This document shows, one piece after another, positions 17,026-26,069 of a stretch of 64,000 nucleotides of DNA (its first letter is position 1; each line of letters begins with the position of its first letter). A program made the position numbers and the translations under genes. Source of the stretch: Cryomorphaceae bacterium 1068 (GTDB lineage Bacteria; Bacteroidota; Bacteroidia; Flavobacteriales_D; Cryomorphaceae); NCBI GenBank assembly GCA_027214385.1, contig JAPVXR010000003.1:1-64000 (forward strand). Direction: 5' to 3'. The notes under the pieces are model-generated. The model saw only the letters and a list, made by a program, of their open reading frames with translations, was not told the DNA's origin and did not search any database.

Positions 17026-18072
17026 ATGAAAACTACTCCTATTCTATTGCTGATTGTTCTTATGGCATTGTCATGCTCATCGCCTGATAGGCCTGTGCTC
17101 TCCGAAGCCGAACGACTCGAGTTGAAGAAGGCGGAGAATGATTCCCTAATGGTGGTATTCGATTCAATCATGGAAATCCGTGTTGAGGTACCTCAGTTGA
17201 TCGACAGCATGGCAATTTCTCCTGAATGCCTCGAACAGTTTAACGCTTTGGCCAGAGAGACGGGAGGCGGACTAAAGGTGGTGGCCAATTCAAAATTTGT
17301 GGCAAAAGAGATTGCTGAAATCATTGAATACTATGCCGTGGACCACACCGATTTGATGATCATCATTGATAAAACCAGTAGTATGGCTGATGACTTGGGT
17401 AATATCAGGGTAGGGTTGGACCAAGTGCTCAACTCATTGAAGGAATATGAAAACATTCGTTTGTCGGTTTCCACTTACGGCGACAAAAACATAGACGGAG
17501 CACTTTGGTACGATTATCAGAATTTTGAAACAGACTTTGAGGGAACCATGGAATTCATTGAAACCATTCAAATGACGGGTGGAGGTGACTTTCCCGAGTC
17601 GGTATACGACGGTATTTTTGAAGCTTTTCAAGAAGGCTTTTGGAAGTCTGAGAGCAAAAGAATAGTAGTGCTTTTGGGTGATGCTCCCTCCTTGGATTCC
17701 AACTACACCACCCACACGGAAAAGGACATCATTGAACTGGCTACAAGCCAAGACATTCACATGAACTTTTATCCCATTGTATTGAGCCCTTATAATGGTG
17801 AATTGGGTGAAACGAAGAAAATGCAAAACCTCACCTTTATTGAGTCGGTCTACCCCAATCCTTCAAGTGGTGAGATAACGCTCAAGATGAATCAGTTCGG
17901 GAGTTTTAATTTGGAAATTTTCAATCAAGGCGGAGTGCTGATAAAATCGGAGGTGATCAGTACCGATACGTATCGAACCGACTTGTATGACCAGCCCAAC
18001 GGCTTGTACATCATCCGTGTTTCTGATGATGACAAAAACTTTGACTCGCGAAAGATTATATTGAGGAAGTAA
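17026..18072 (+). CDS. vWA-domain lipoprotein with a T9SS sorting domain
   Basis: The 348-aa protein has a lipoprotein signal (LMALSCSS, Cys17). A coiled acidic linker leads to a von Willebrand A domain at ~105-260. The domain starts LMIIIDKTSSMADDL, where the metal site reads D-K-T-S-S rather than the canonical D-x-S-x-S. It continues with TGGGDFPESVYDGI (MIDAS Thr/Gly loop) and RIVVLLGDAP. The last ~75 residues form a T9SS sorting domain (VYPNPSSGEITLKM, then QPNGLYIIRV, ending KIILRK). Lipidation and a T9SS tail on one chain are unusual, since the sorting domain is normally cut off after export. The role is probably surface adhesion or complex assembly, by inference from vWA proteins. Confidence 0.75.
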   Translation: MKTTPILLLIVLMALSCSSPDRPVLSEAERLELKKAENDSLMVVFDSIMEIRVEVPQLIDSMAISPECLEQFNALARETGGGLKVVANSKFVAKEIAEIIEYYAVDHTDLMIIIDKTSSMADDLGNIRVGLDQVLNSLKEYENIRLSVSTYGDKNIDGALWYDYQNFETDFEGTMEFIETIQMTGGGDFPESVYDGIFEAFQEGFWKSESKRIVVLLGDAPSLDSNYTTHTEKDIIELATSQDIHMNFYPIVLSPYNGELGETKKMQNLTFIESVYPNPSSGEITLKMNQFGSFNLEIFNQGGVLIKSEVISTDTYRTDLYDQPNGLYIIRVSDDDKNFDSRKIILRK

Positions 18073-18146
18073 GTGGCTTGAGAATTGATGAGAAACCACC
18101 ATAGATGGTAGTATTTGCAGAAATTGAATTGAAACAGCAGAACAAC

Positions 18147-19328
18147 ATGAAAAAACAGATCAAGTCTTTCTTATTCATACCGTTCTTAGTACTCTCAAGC
18201 TCTTCTTTCGGCCAGTTTGGGAATGTATTTGAAGCACCGAATAACAATGGTATTTACTCAGTAGAAACCAATGGGTCAATGGTCTTTGTAGGCACAGGTG
18301 GCAGCGGAATCTATAGGAGCGACGACAATGGAAATATATGGGCACCCATCAATAACGGAATCCAGCCTTGGTATTATTATTCGCTGTTGTTTTTCAATGA
18401 CAGTTTGTATGCGGGCAGCTTCGGCATGGTGCATCTCTCTGAAGATAATGGCGAGTCGTGGATAGACCTGAACATAGACTTGGATTTGAATGACAACATC
18501 ATTGATCTGGTGCGGAAAGGTCCTTATCTCTATGCGAGTGCGCGTGCCAAAGGGATATACGTCTACTCTTTCGATTCAGGTATATGGAGCACTGCCAATA
18601 CCGGACTGCCTCTCAATCCTACCGTAAACGAACTCCTGGCCGTGGGATCTGATCTCTACGCTGCCACCGATGCAGGGTTGTACAAGTCGGAAGATGAGGC
18701 TGCAAGCTGGACCTTGATGGACAATGGTCTATCGTCAGATATGGAGGTATTTAGCATTTTTGAGCTTGACGGAACGTTTCTGACGGGAACCTCTGACGGA
18801 TTGTTTAAGTCAACTGATAATGGCGGAACCTGGCTGATCGCTGACTCGGGAATTCCCTTCGGGGCCACCGTAGTGAGCATGGTTGAAATGGGCGGCTCTC
18901 TTTATTCAGGTACCTACAATGGCTTGTATGCTTCGAGCGATTTGGGGGATAATTGGACTACTGTCAACAATGGATCGACGGGGTTTGGTTATATCTATAC
19001 ACTGGGTGCCGAGGGCAACTATCTCTTTGTTGCAAAAGGAAATACACTTTTCTCTAATCAAGGCAACCCTTTGAGTCGAGAAGCTTCGGATATCTCATCC
19101 CCTCACCAAATAATGGTCTACCCCAATCCGGGTTCCGATCAAATCTATATTGAAAAGAATGGGGTGGAGCTTACCGAAATACAAATTTTCGATGCCAAAG
19201 GCAGACTGATGAAGACCATCCTTCAAAACACATCAACGCTGCAAGTGGCTGATTTGCCGAAAGGCATTTATGTGATCAAACTAAAATCTAACGAAAACAC
19301 CCTCATTCGGAAGTTTGTAAAACAATAG
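18147..19328 (+). CDS. Secreted BNR/sortilin-type propeller protein with T9SS domain
   Basis: The 393-aa protein starts at ATG 18147, chosen over an upstream ATG at 18105 because it places a clean signal peptide (~1-22, ending SSFGQ) at the N-terminus. Five to six blades carry Asp-box motifs such as SDDNGNIW, SEDNGESW, STDNGGTW and SSDLGDNW between 40 and 290. The end (~320-393) is a T9SS sorting domain (VYPNPGSDQIYIE, then FDAKGRLMKTI, LPKGIYVIKL). Propellers of this type bind ligands or proteins at the surface; no sialidase residues are evident. It follows the vWA gene by 74 bp and may share its transcript. Confidence 0.8.
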   Translation: MKKQIKSFLFIPFLVLSSSSFGQFGNVFEAPNNNGIYSVETNGSMVFVGTGGSGIYRSDDNGNIWAPINNGIQPWYYYSLLFFNDSLYAGSFGMVHLSEDNGESWIDLNIDLDLNDNIIDLVRKGPYLYASARAKGIYVYSFDSGIWSTANTGLPLNPTVNELLAVGSDLYAATDAGLYKSEDEAASWTLMDNGLSSDMEVFSIFELDGTFLTGTSDGLFKSTDNGGTWLIADSGIPFGATVVSMVEMGGSLYSGTYNGLYASSDLGDNWTTVNNGSTGFGYIYTLGAEGNYLFVAKGNTLFSNQGNPLSREASDISSPHQIMVYPNPGSDQIYIEKNGVELTEIQIFDAKGRLMKTILQNTSTLQVADLPKGIYVIKLKSNENTLIRKFVKQ

Positions 19329-19399
19329 CCCACTCGAGGCTTCATGCTGTGCCCGTATAGCACTGAAGCGACTATTTATCCTCACTCACAACTCGAACA

Positions 19400-20038
19400 A
19401 TGAAGAAATTAATTCTACTCCTATTGGCTAGCCCAACTTTATTGATGGCGCAACAAGACAGTATATTTTACGATACCGGTGAGTTGATGAATGTGTCATT
19501 CTACCGTGAGCCCGGAATTAAAAAGTCGCGATCGTACTATTACAAAACAGGCGAATTCAAGGGAGAAACCTTTTACGACCGTCGCGGTGTGATGAACGAC
19601 GGATACACCTTAAGCCAGAACGGCGATACAATCGGCAAAAGCTTTGTTCCATTATTTAATGCGCAAGCTAAAAAAGACTTAAGCTTTATCGCTTGGGAAA
19701 TGGACAAGTCGAGGATTTCCATTTCAATGGAAGAGAAGGGAAGTGGAAAAAAGCTGATGAAGGGAGATCAAGTCGAAGTGTGGTATATCGGTTATTTTGA
19801 AGATGGCAGCCAGTTCGACAATAGCGACATCACATCCGTCAAAGTCAAATTGACACTGGGCGAAGGCAGGATGCTCAAAAGCTTTGAAGACGCGCTACAG
19901 GAATTCCGCTCCGGAAGCTCGGGGTACATCAGGATTCCTTACCACTTGGCTTATGGTGATCAGGTGATGGGCAACCTACCTGCCAAATCCAATCTGATCT
20001 ACTACATCAAGCCAAAAAGGGTGAAATCGCGGGAATAA
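19400..20038 (+). CDS. Exported FKBP-type peptidyl-prolyl isomerase
   Basis: A 212-aa protein with signal peptide (~1-17, ending LLMAQ). Residues ~22-70 form MORN-like/toxin-antidote repeats (YDTGELMNVSFYRE, YKTGEFKGETFYD). The FKBP domain (~115-208) shows VEVWYIGYFEDGSQFDNS, LGEGRMLKSFEDAL and IPYHLAYGD with LPAKSNLIYYI. It would assist folding of exported proteins in the periplasm. The active-site Tyr, Asp and the final Tyr/Ile residues are present, whereas the usual VIPGWEEAL is replaced by MLKSFEDAL, so catalytic strength is uncertain. It comes after two T9SS cargo genes, which fits a folding role by context only. Confidence 0.85.
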   Translation: MKKLILLLLASPTLLMAQQDSIFYDTGELMNVSFYREPGIKKSRSYYYKTGEFKGETFYDRRGVMNDGYTLSQNGDTIGKSFVPLFNAQAKKDLSFIAWEMDKSRISISMEEKGSGKKLMKGDQVEVWYIGYFEDGSQFDNSDITSVKVKLTLGEGRMLKSFEDALQEFRSGSSGYIRIPYHLAYGDQVMGNLPAKSNLIYYIKPKRVKSRE

Positions 20039-20660
20039 TCACGTGGCTTCAATCGATTAATGGCATGCTCACAGACCAAAGACACTGGTAGAAACTTTAT
20101 TTTGAATAGAACCAAAGCGCAAATCAATGAGCTCTGAACCCATTGATTTAAAGTATACTTATCTTGTCATTCTTAAAAAAGAGAAGATTGTGAGTAAATA
20201 GAAAATACACGGAGAGGTTGCACCAGCTATTGTGGATGAAGTCAAAATCTTTGACCAACAAAGAACTGATGAATACTTTTCTATACGACCCTCGAGAAAT
20301 GTTCTATCAGAACTAAATACTACCGCCGGCATTACTGGGAAAAAAAACAAGTGATCTCGGTAAAATGAAGATGGTTACTTTCAACATAAATCACGGTCAG
20401 CTGACGATTTACGTTTTCCGGAAACAGCCCGTTTCTTAGCTTGAGCATTGAGCTTAATCGAACCCTCTTTATGTACTCGATCAACTGCTATAACCTTAGA
20501 TTGTCATTTTGGGTGTGGCTCACGACCCTCAAATGATTTCACGATACAGGTATACTTTGTTTACATGAAATTAATTGGCTGGTTGGGCGTCCCGATTGAT
20601 TCCATTAGTTTTGACCGCAGTCAGTTGATAAATTTCACATATCACTTATTAAGTTAATTC
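20039..20660. other. 622-bp gap, possible decayed gene
   Basis: No intact gene is found. A frame beginning at ATG 20127 reads 23 codons, meets TAG, then stays open for about 50 more codons to ~20353 with protein-like composition (KIHGEVAPAIVDEVKIFDQQ after the stop). This looks like a pseudogene with an in-frame stop. The remainder to 20660 holds only short overlapping frames without family resemblance. Confidence 0.3.
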
Positions 20661-21533
20661 ATGGCATCAGGATTTTTTGCGCTATTTGATGATATAGCCG
20701 TGCTGATGGACGACGTTTCGGTTATGACGAAAGTCGCTACAAAAAAAACGGCAGGTATTCTGGCAGATGACTTGGCGGTAAATGCCGAAAAGGCTTCAGG
20801 CTTTGTTTCAAAAAGAGAGCTCCCCATCTTATGGAAAATCACCAAAGGCTCATTTCTAAATAAGCTCATTCTTCTGCCCATCACCTTTCTTTTGAGTGCG
20901 TTTTTACCCGAAGTTATTGTTCCCATTTTGCTGGTGGGAGGAGTGTATTTGGGTTTTGAAGGAGCCAAGAAGATCTACGAATACTTTTTTCATAAACAGG
21001 AGGACAATCATAAAGCCGAAGCCGCGAAGATGACGGCGGAACAAATAGCTGCTTATGAAAAGAAGAAGATTAAATCGGCGATTCTGGTCGATTTCATCTT
21101 GTCCATAGAAATCGTGATCATAGCGCTAGGGTCGGTGTTGGATCGACCGCTAAATGTCCAGATCGTGGTGGTAACCTTGGTAGCCTTCGCAGCCACCATT
21201 GGAGTGTATGGCATTGTGGCCCTATTGGTGAGAATGGACGATGCGGGCTTCTTATTGATCGCTCGGAGTAAAGGAGAACCGGGTATTGCAATGACCGTGG
21301 GAAAAGCCATGGTCAAAACCTTACCTGTATTGATCAGAAGCTTAGCAGTAATAGGCACGCTTGCGATGATCTTAGTGGCGGGAGGAATATTTGTGCACAA
21401 TATCCATTTCATTCATGACCACGTCGATTTTATGCCTTCTGTTTTGGGCGAGTTTCTTGTCGGTTTGCTGGTTGGAGCGATTGCCTTAGGCCTTTTTAGC
21501 TTGTTTATGAAAATCAAAGGCGGCAAGCACTAG
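20661..21533 (+). CDS. DUF808 inner-membrane protein
   Basis: The 290-aa protein matches the DUF808 family (E. coli YedI): it opens with MASGFFALFDDIAVLMDDV, followed by a KKTAGILADDLAVNAEKASG segment split around residue 30, and RELPILWKITKGS. There are about six hydrophobic segments (roughly 75-105, 135-155, 165-185, 215-245, 260-285). No activity is established for the family; a transport or membrane-maintenance role is only assumed. It has its own upstream gap and is likely transcribed alone. Confidence 0.85.
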   Translation: MASGFFALFDDIAVLMDDVSVMTKVATKKTAGILADDLAVNAEKASGFVSKRELPILWKITKGSFLNKLILLPITFLLSAFLPEVIVPILLVGGVYLGFEGAKKIYEYFFHKQEDNHKAEAAKMTAEQIAAYEKKKIKSAILVDFILSIEIVIIALGSVLDRPLNVQIVVVTLVAFAATIGVYGIVALLVRMDDAGFLLIARSKGEPGIAMTVGKAMVKTLPVLIRSLAVIGTLAMILVAGGIFVHNIHFIHDHVDFMPSVLGEFLVGLLVGAIALGLFSLFMKIKGGKH

Positions 21534-21597
21534 TTGAAGTTTAGATTAGGAATATGTGCTTCCGTCAACTTAAGCATCATTTTATTGTTTTCACAGA

Positions 21598-22653
21598 ATG
21601 ACAATCATCGTAGGAGCGGGTATATCGGGTTTATTAACTGCTTATCGGCTGCATCAAGCGGGCTTGGCATATACCATACTAGAAGCTCGCGAGAGGCTGG
21701 GCGGGAGAATCAATACCATTTCTACCAGCGACGGTACGCCGGTTGAAATGGGAGCCACGTGGTTTGGAAATCAACACCAACACCTTATAGCGCTTTTAGA
21801 CGAGCTAGGACTAGGCGGGTTTGAGCAATACATGAAAGGAACGGCATTTTTTCAGCCATTCTCAACTTCACCCGCCGAATCCATACAGGTTCCGAGTCAG
21901 CCACCCAGCTACCGAATAGCGGGCGGTACTTCGCAAATCATCAGGACCTTGTTTCAAAAATTGGATCACAATAAGATTCTATTGAATCAAGCCGTAAAGG
22001 ATATCAGATTTCATGAGAATGGAGTTAGAGTAGTAGCTAAAGAGGTCTTCGAGGCTGATCGCGTTGTGCTGTGTCTGCCACCAAAGCTTTGGGCGAAGAA
22101 TATCTCAATCCGGCCTGAACTGCCGAGGGAGCTGTTGCAAACAGCCTTGCAAACACAAACTTGGATGGAAGACTCGATAAAGCTGGCTTTGTCGTATGCA
22201 CACCCTTTTTGGCAAGAAGAGAACCTATCGGGGACCCTTTTCAGCAATACGGGCCCTATTACCGAATTCTACGATCACAGCAATCAGGAGAGATCTCAAT
22301 ACGCCCTCTGTGGGTTTGTCAATTCTTCATATGCTCAGCTAAGTGATGCCGAAAGACGCACTGCGGTGATGGATCAACTTCGTAGTGTTTTCGGAGCCAA
22401 GGCAGAGGAGTTTATCGACTTTGAAGAGTGTGTTTGGAGTAGGGAAAACTATACATTCGCGGCTTCAGAAACATCCCATTATCCACATCAGAACAATGGA
22501 AATCCTATTTTTCGGCAGTCCTTGATGGAAGGAAGGCTACTTCTTTCGGGTTCCGAAACTGCCTCCGCTTATCCCGGATACATGGATGGCGCCGTTCACT
22601 CCGCAAATGAAGCTGCGAGAAAAATAGCCCTGTCTGTCCAAGAAAGGAGTTAA
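21598..22653 (+). CDS. FAD-dependent amine oxidase
   Basis: A 351-aa flavoprotein. The N-terminus is the dinucleotide-binding site GAGISGLLTAYRL followed by the acidic strand end YTILEARERLGGRINT, the classical amine oxidase GG motif. The C-terminus has the second FAD contact GRLLLSGSETASAYPGYMDGA (~322-341, split here: GRLLLSGSET then SAYPGYMDGA). It is shorter than eukaryotic monoamine oxidases (~450-520 aa), as is common for bacterial members. It would oxidise an amine in the cytoplasm with release of hydrogen peroxide; the substrate is not known. It lies 64 bp after the DUF808 gene. Confidence 0.85.
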   Translation: MTIIVGAGISGLLTAYRLHQAGLAYTILEARERLGGRINTISTSDGTPVEMGATWFGNQHQHLIALLDELGLGGFEQYMKGTAFFQPFSTSPAESIQVPSQPPSYRIAGGTSQIIRTLFQKLDHNKILLNQAVKDIRFHENGVRVVAKEVFEADRVVLCLPPKLWAKNISIRPELPRELLQTALQTQTWMEDSIKLALSYAHPFWQEENLSGTLFSNTGPITEFYDHSNQERSQYALCGFVNSSYAQLSDAERRTAVMDQLRSVFGAKAEEFIDFEECVWSRENYTFAASETSHYPHQNNGNPIFRQSLMEGRLLLSGSETASAYPGYMDGAVHSANEAARKIALSVQERS

Positions 22654-22751
22654 ACCAACTCTACCGAAGGCGATTTACCGAACGACCATAATTTAGTATT
22701 GCCTGTTTTTCCGCTACCTTTCGCTCCGCATTTTGAACTCAAGTTTACCAC

Positions 22752-23075
22752 ATGGATAAGAAAGTAGAAAAACCGTCACCCGAAGCAAAAGCACTTTCGC
22801 TGTTTTTAATGGCTTACAAGGCAAAAGATCCTTTTTACAAAGAGCAATTGAAGCGGATTAATCGCCAGTGGGACTTAACGAAAAAGGAGAAGATCAGTAA
22901 GAACGATTACCAGGAAGAGGTAGAGAAAATGCTCGAATCATACGGCGGCTATGATCAAGTCGTGGAAAAAACCGTTCGCTTTTACATCGATACAACCGGG
23001 AAGTGGAACTTAACCGGTGATGACAAATACTGTCTCGATGCAAAGGAAATAGCCGACAGAATCAAGAAGAAGTAG
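22752..23075 (+). CDS. Small hypothetical protein, 107 aa
   Basis: I cannot assign this protein. It is highly charged, rich in Lys and Glu, helical and without membrane segments or cysteine pairs (one Cys at ~95). The segment WDLTKKEKISKNDYQEEVEK (20 residues) followed by an aromatic YGGYDQVVEKTVRFYID part suggests a small compact DNA- or protein-binding domain. It ends at a strong palindrome shared with the convergent leucine-rich-repeat gene. Confidence 0.55.
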   Translation: MDKKVEKPSPEAKALSLFLMAYKAKDPFYKEQLKRINRQWDLTKKEKISKNDYQEEVEKMLESYGGYDQVVEKTVRFYIDTTGKWNLTGDDKYCLDAKEIADRIKKK

Positions 23076-23076
23076 G

Positions 23077-23122
23077 CTCTTCATTCCTCAATCTCACGAG
23101 AGTAAGATTGAGGAATGAAGAG
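23077..23122. terminator. 18-bp perfect palindrome between convergent genes
   Basis: A perfect 18-bp stem (23077-23094 with 23105-23122) encloses a 10-base loop. It starts one base after one stop codon and ends eight bases before the other gene's stop. There is no clear T-run on either side, so it would act as a bidirectional stop or mRNA 3'-end protector rather than a textbook terminator. Confidence 0.6.
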
Positions 23123-23129
23123 TTGTTCA

Positions 23130-24824
23130 CTATTTGAAGCTTGTTTCAAACAGAGCTGCTTCCAGTTTCTTTACATCCTCATCAGAAAATTGATTTCCAG
23201 AGATATAAATCTTCTTTAATCCCGTCAGAGTGAAAAGAGAAGGAGGGATGTTTTTCAGATTGTTATCGGAAATATCTAAAACCTCGAGATTCTTCATCGC
23301 GCCGAATGCATCCGGCAATTCAGTAAAAGTATTGCTGTTGATATAGAGTTTCTCCAGTTTTGTCAGCTGATCCATGCAATCGGGAAGAGCCGTAAGCCCA
23401 ATGTTTCTAGCACGTATTGTTTTAATGTCGGGATATTCACATATTGATCGCGGAAGAGCTTTTCCTCTCATGTTTCCATCTACCAATCCGCTTAGAATGA
23501 GCATATTGTTTTCTACGCGACCGTCTAGCGAAATTTCTTCATCACCACTGCTTCCTTCAGCAGGTGCTTGACTCATAAACTCCTCCACAGTCATTTCGCT
23601 GATGTCCTTTTTCGGAGCACCTGCACCATGAATTTTAGCAATTTCTGCGTACTTATCTTCCGCAATTAAGAAGTTGATGTCTTTGTTTGCCTTTCTGTTT
23701 CCAAGTAGCTTTTTGATGTCCGGAGCGGTCACTAACTTTGAAAGTACAAGGGAGCTATTGTATTTTTTGACGTTTTCCTGTTGGTCAATGAATTCGTGGA
23801 ATTCTTCCAAACGGTTTACTTCGTTTGTGTTTACTGATCCTGTTTGCGCCAGTTTCAAGGCTTCATCCAAGTTGGTCCGTGCCTTGTCAAATTCTCCGAT
23901 AAAGGTGTAACCAATGCTTAAGTTTTCGTAAAGTCCCTGGGCTACCTTATTATTCACTGCTGCTTTTTTATTCTCAGCATCGTATCGCTCTAGCCAAGAT
24001 TCCCATATTTTGACAGGCCCTGTCAGCGATGAGTAATTCTTACTTTCTATAGCCGCAACGGCATTATCGGCAGCGGTTTCCGTTTCGGTATAATCCGCAG
24101 CATTACCCACACCATAGGCTATGTCCATTTTCAGTTTGGTTTCTTCGAAAAAGACGTGGTGGTAAATACTCTCGGCAAGGTTACCTAATTGTTTCACGAC
24201 TGCTTTTCGAGTCATTGATGCTGATCCGATTTCATTGAATGCCAGTGCTAAATCAGCTTCGCTGGTGTAGTTGACTACCTGAATGGAAGTAACCGAGCCC
24301 TCATCTGTACTTACATGTTTTTCTATTTGTTCGTTTCCGAATTGCAGCTCCATGTCGCTATTCAATTCCCAAGTGTCTACTACACCTGTGGCATTTTTAG
24401 CACGAACCACTGCGGGCAGATTGTACTTTACCACAAAGTAGTATTGAGTGCATCCATCTTTGGCGACCATACACGATGACGTCTTTTGCTCTTTAGAAAG
24501 AACAGAGGGTTTTCCCAATGCCAGATCGATGGTTATATCACCTTCTCCGCCAACAATGGAAACCTCATTGAGTGCTTTGAAATCTATCTTAGAAACTTGT
24601 TCCATATCGGACTTCATTAAGTCCATATTTCCTAAGTACAGGCGAAGGGTGTCTTTATTGATAGGAAGGTCGGCGGTATAAACCTCAATTCCCAATGACT
24701 TCATTCCCTCAACAGGAACTGATGGGTATTGAAGGAAATCTGATTTAGCCGTGTTGGTTTTGATTTTTTGTCCCATGATGGCCCCTGCCAAAATCATAGA
24801 ACAGAATAGTAAAGTGGTTTTCAT
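23130..24824 (-). CDS. Exported leucine-rich-repeat protein
   Basis: The 564-aa protein is taken to start at the internal Met that precedes a good signal peptide (MKTTLLFCSMILAGAIMGQ); an upstream in-frame Met would add 14 residues before it. Residues 20-210 are beta-rich with no known domain. Residues ~225-365 contain TPR-like helices (LYENLSIGYTFIGEFDKAR, NLDEALKLAQ). The last ~120 residues are four leucine-rich repeats with the bacterial spacing LEKLYINSNTFTELPDAF and LEVLDISDNNLKNIPPSLF. The protein probably binds a partner in the periplasm or at the surface; there is no T9SS tail. Confidence 0.7.
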   Translation of the reverse strand: MKTTLLFCSMILAGAIMGQKIKTNTAKSDFLQYPSVPVEGMKSLGIEVYTADLPINKDTLRLYLGNMDLMKSDMEQVSKIDFKALNEVSIVGGEGDITIDLALGKPSVLSKEQKTSSCMVAKDGCTQYYFVVKYNLPAVVRAKNATGVVDTWELNSDMELQFGNEQIEKHVSTDEGSVTSIQVVNYTSEADLALAFNEIGSASMTRKAVVKQLGNLAESIYHHVFFEETKLKMDIAYGVGNAADYTETETAADNAVAAIESKNYSSLTGPVKIWESWLERYDAENKKAAVNNKVAQGLYENLSIGYTFIGEFDKARTNLDEALKLAQTGSVNTNEVNRLEEFHEFIDQQENVKKYNSSLVLSKLVTAPDIKKLLGNRKANKDINFLIAEDKYAEIAKIHGAGAPKKDISEMTVEEFMSQAPAEGSSGDEEISLDGRVENNMLILSGLVDGNMRGKALPRSICEYPDIKTIRARNIGLTALPDCMDQLTKLEKLYINSNTFTELPDAFGAMKNLEVLDISDNNLKNIPPSLFTLTGLKKIYISGNQFSDEDVKKLEAALFETSFK

Positions 24825-25133
24825 GTAGAAGTAGTTTTTAAGATTTAGCCCTATGACAAGTTTCATTCCAAAAGTGATATTTTAGGATCCAAACATAGTT
24901 GTTTTGTACTCTCTACGATGTCTTTGTTGTGAGGGTTTTTAATTTTCATAGTTTATTTCTTCGCGCCGTGGTATGGCGTACGTAAATAGATATGAATACC
25001 TGCTTTTACCTCACAAAACGAAAGACTGAAAAGTATTCAAATATCAATGATATAAAGTATAGGCTGCTTTCCTGTCCCTATATTCTACTTAGTTTAGTGG
25101 GCTATAAGGCCGAATTCGAAAAAAAACCCTGAG
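24825..25133. other. Divergent promoter region
   Basis: This 309-bp gap separates the minus-strand leucine-rich-repeat gene from the plus-strand DUF1456 gene, so it must hold two divergent promoters. On the minus strand TATGTTTG matches the Bacteroidota -7 consensus TAnnTTTG, near 24894, but no TTG lies at the expected -33 distance. No other structure is seen. Confidence 0.35.
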
Positions 25134-25592
25134 ATGACAAACAACGATGTATTGAGACGTGTGCGCTACCTATTTGATCTGAACGATTCAAAGATGATTA
25201 CTCTTTTTAAATTGGCCGATCAGGAGGTCTCAAGAGAGCAGGTAAGCAACTGGTTGAAAAAGGACGACGATCCGTTACTGGTAGACATAAAGGATAAAGA
25301 ACTGGCCATTTTTCTCAACGGATTGATCATAGATAAACGAGGGAAAAGAGATGGGCCAACACCACCGCCCGAAGATCCTTTGAGCAATAATATGATCCTC
25401 CGTAAACTCAAGATCGCCTTGGAGCTAACCACTGAGGATATGATAGATATTTTCGCTTTGATCAACAGGCAAATCACCAAAAACGAGCTGGGAGCCTTTT
25501 TCCGAAATCCCAATCACAAGTCATACCGACCCTGCCTGGATCAATACCTGCGGAATTTTCTCAATGGTCTACAGGCCAAGTACAAGAAGTAA
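25134..25592 (+). CDS. DUF1456 (YehS-like) protein
   Basis: This 152-aa protein is built from two similar ~70-residue halves. Each opens with N-[DN]-x-L-R-[KR]-[VL]-[KR] and runs through a D-[SD]-x-M-I-x-[IL]-F motif (NNDVLRRVRYLFDLNDSKMI and NNMILRKLKIALELTTEDMI). Each half ends in a conserved FLNGL segment. This internal duplication is the signature of the DUF1456/YehS family, whose molecular role is not known. The protein is soluble and highly charged, and may bind nucleic acid by analogy with its helical make-up. Confidence 0.85.
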   Translation: MTNNDVLRRVRYLFDLNDSKMITLFKLADQEVSREQVSNWLKKDDDPLLVDIKDKELAIFLNGLIIDKRGKRDGPTPPPEDPLSNNMILRKLKIALELTTEDMIDIFALINRQITKNELGAFFRNPNHKSYRPCLDQYLRNFLNGLQAKYKK

Positions 25593-25717
25593 TAATGGCT
25601 TTATATCGAGCTATCAGATTAGCTAATTTGTTATCCTCTTCCATATGTCTTGCTACACTGCATTATTGCTCTCGGCCAAAAACACTTCATGCTTTTTTCA
25701 GCTTTTGAAAGAAATGA

Positions 25718-25957
25718 GATTTTTTTCTGCTCTGTGGTTTTTTCTTTCTAGATAGCTGTATTGGTCAGAATCGCGATTTGTTTTTGAGCAGGGAAAGGCA
25801 GGGATGGAAATTACAACAGGTAAAACGAAGATCGAACACATCTATTCGCGGATTGAAAATATTAGAGAAGGCCTTGCCCATCCATGGATTTTCTGCAAGA
25901 GCTAAAAATAATTACGACTATTTGTTTGAGATATTCGGCGGTCATTTTGATCCCTAA
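25718..25957 (+). pseudogene. Possible 3' remnant of a gene
   Basis: An open frame without a usable ATG ends at TAA 25955. Its last ~50 residues have protein-like composition (KALPIHGFSARAKNNYDYLF near the end), whereas the first 25 look like translated non-coding sequence. No family is recognised. The rest of the 477-bp gap 25593-26069 holds no gene; its 3' part carries the regulatory dyad listed separately. Confidence 0.25.
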
Positions 25958-25998
25958 TAAAGGGCGATTTTACACGCCGAAAATCTTTTTTCTGAAAG

Positions 25999-26012
25999 TG
26001 ACTTATGTCATA
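25999..26012. promoter_or_regulatory. CRP/FNR-type dyad upstream of ppdK
   Basis: The 12-bp palindrome TGACTTATGTCA (26000-26011) fits the TGA-N6-TCA half-site spacing of the CRP/FNR family. It lies 58 bp before the ppdK start. The same 12-mer, read on the opposite strand, occurs upstream of the methyltransferase gene at 42035. Confidence 0.45.
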
Positions 26013-26069
26013 GAGTAGAGATTTCATAGCCAGTAACTTAGTGTACACAAAACTACTAATTCACAGGTC

